From an uncultured Porphyromonadaceae bacterium (GTDB lineage: Bacteria > Bacteroidota > Bacteroidia > Bacteroidales > Barnesiellaceae_A): a DNA stretch of 44,100 nt. The notes below the pieces were generated by a model. That model had not been told where the DNA came from and ran no database searches. It saw only the letters and a list, made by a program, of their open reading frames with translations. The translations under genes were made by a program, and so were the position numbers. Location of the stretch: assembly GCA_900542255.1 (NCBI GenBank), contig UQMR01000012.1, positions 1-44,100 on the forward strand, in the 5' to 3' direction. Position 1 is the first letter of the stretch. Each line of letters opens with the position of its first letter. Shown piece after piece: positions 43,159 through 44,100 of the stretch.

Positions 43159-44098
43159 CCCCGATGGTAGCGCTCTGCGAGAAGGATTGCAGGGTGCAGG
43201 GCAGTTCGGCTCCGCTTGTGTTGTAGAGGTGAGCCGAGGCGATGCCGCTTGTATTGGGAATCGTAACAAATAGGGTATTGCCCTCTTTGTGCCAACGCAA
43301 TCTCTCTTGGGTGGGGAGGTCGATGGCAGAGAGGCTCCATTCGTTGGGAAGTTCGGCAATGGCTTGTGGCGACAACGCCGTATTATACACTCTGATTTCG
43401 TCCATGATACCCAGCAGGGAGTATTCGGTTTCGTCGGTAGATTTTGCACCGTAGCAAAGGTTATGGCTTGTGGTGTTGATGCTGCCGTTTTGCGGAGCGA
43501 AATTAGAGAAGGCTCCGTTGACATAGATTTCCGATGAATAGCCGGTATATACGGCCGTAACGTGGTAGAACCGGCCGGCCTCGATGGTCTCCTTGCTGTC
43601 TACATCGACCGTTCCGCCGGTGGAGTTGACAGTCCAACGGAGCTTCATATCGGGTGTGAGCGAGAGCTTGTAGCGTTCTTCCCAGCTGCCGTGCGATATG
43701 ATGAATTGTTCGCGCGGCAGTTTGCTGTCGGCCAGAAACCAACAGGAGAGGGTGATTGCCTCGGTGAAGTCGATTTCGGGAACAGAGGGTGTGTACAGTT
43801 TATCGTTTACAGAGGTGAAGCAGAAAGCCTCTTGCTCCATACCCCGGCTGTCGGCTACGAATGTGCCCCCTACGTTGACGGCATTGAGTTGCGAAGATGC
43901 TGCATTGAGCGTATTGCCGTTCAGCGGATAATATAGGAGGGGCATGGTGCCGGCCTGCTCTCTTCGTGCAAGAACTTGCAGCGAGCGCGTGTCGCTGCCG
44001 AAGCGGTTTTGCGCCGTACAGGTGATTGTATATACTCCCTCCTCATCGGGTAGCAGCCACACGGCATGGTTGGCGTCGGTTTGTGTGAGAATGCCATC
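43076..44098 (-). CDS. LamG-domain secreted protein with Ig-like domain and sorting-like tail, 5' part missing
   Basis: The frame stays open to the window end, so the N-terminus is missing. The visible 341 residues hold the end of an Ig/PKD-like domain (LLPDEEGVYTITCTAQNRFG), a LamG_3 (concanavalin-like) domain of about 200 residues (YYPLNGNTLNA; ITLSCWFLADS; YHVTAVYTGYSSEIYVNG; IMDEIRVYNTALSPQAI), and a tail of about 75 residues with ASAHLYNTSGAELPC and LLPGIYLLRLTDRNGETTL that resembles a T9SS sorting domain. LamG domains bind glycans or proteins, often next to enzymatic domains that would be upstream of the window. A surface location is likely. The unit points toward the terminator at 42895. 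Confidence 0.85.
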   Translation of the reverse strand, partial: DGILTQTDANHAVWLLPDEEGVYTITCTAQNRFGSDTRSLQVLARREQAGTMPLLYYPLNGNTLNAASSQLNAVNVGGTFVADSRGMEQEAFCFTSVNDKLYTPSVPEIDFTEAITLSCWFLADSKLPREQFIISHGSWEERYKLSLTPDMKLRWTVNSTGGTVDVDSKETIEAGRFYHVTAVYTGYSSEIYVNGAFSNFAPQNGSINTTSHNLCYGAKSTDETEYSLLGIMDEIRVYNTALSPQAIAELPNEWSLSAIDLPTQERLRWHKEGNTLFVTIPNTSGIASAHLYNTSGAELPCTLQSFSQSATIGVGRLLPGIYLLRLTDRNGETTLLRFAE

Positions 44099-44100
44099 GT

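Noticed and set aside
1..44100. tRNA, rRNA, CRISPR arrays, complete insertion sequences or prophage genes
   Set aside because: Looked for and not seen; no cloverleaf-like sequence, no regularly spaced repeats and no transposase or integrase motifs.

Overview
The window is part of a Bacteroidales genome (phylum Bacteroidota) and is dominated by one large polysaccharide utilization locus (PUL). The evidence for this is a SusC/SusD pair, a hybrid two-component sensor (HTCS), lipoprotein signals, Bacteroidota-type -33/-7 promoters (TAnnTTTG) instead of sigma70 boxes, almost no Shine-Dalgarno sequences, and many exo-glycosidases with signal peptides. Several proteins end in a C-terminal domain that resembles the type IX secretion (T9SS) sorting domain. 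The genus cannot be fixed from sequence alone; a Barnesiella-like gut Bacteroidales is only a guess.

Layout. (1) 2-1822: 3' part of an HTCS gene, + strand. (2) 2026-4422: a GH95 lipoprotein gene with its own promoter region, which includes a 21-bp-period direct repeat. (3) 4616-27169: a long colinear gene train, GH36, GH97, SusC, SusD, FG-GAP/VCBS protein, clan GH-D enzyme, aldose 1-epimerase, BspA-like leucine-rich-repeat protein, GH2 with F5/8C domain, GH38 with F5/8C domain. Three strong hairpins sit in the only sizeable gaps of this train. (4) 27173-28060, minus strand: an AraC-type regulator, divergent from (5) 28221-36929: MFS sugar porter, DUF5107-TPR protein, a second GH97 and a two-domain esterase, closed by a bidirectional terminator at 36971-37004. 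(6) 37053-38542, minus strand: an SGNH hydrolase and a DUF5106/thioredoxin-like protein. (7) 38859-39209: rplS (ribosomal protein L19), then an AsmA-family gene and a small unknown gene, all housekeeping-like. (8) 43076-44098, minus strand: the 3' part of a LamG-domain surface protein, cut by the window end.

How the genes may work together (inference). SusC/SusD import oligosaccharides. Four clan GH-D or GH97 enzymes suggest removal of alpha-galactosyl (or alpha-glucosyl) units, GH95 removes alpha-L-fucose or L-galactose, GH2 beta-mannosyl-type and GH38 alpha-mannosyl-type residues. GalM and the MFS porter handle the released hexose. No endo-acting glycanase is visible, so the target looks like a small or already cut glycan carrying alpha-galactose and mannose. 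The strongest new signal is an exact 18-bp element, with a -7-like box at identical spacing, shared between the GH36-SusCD promoter region (4498-4541) and the AraC/MFS divergent promoter region (28123-28166). It suggests that one regulator ties the two transcription units together.
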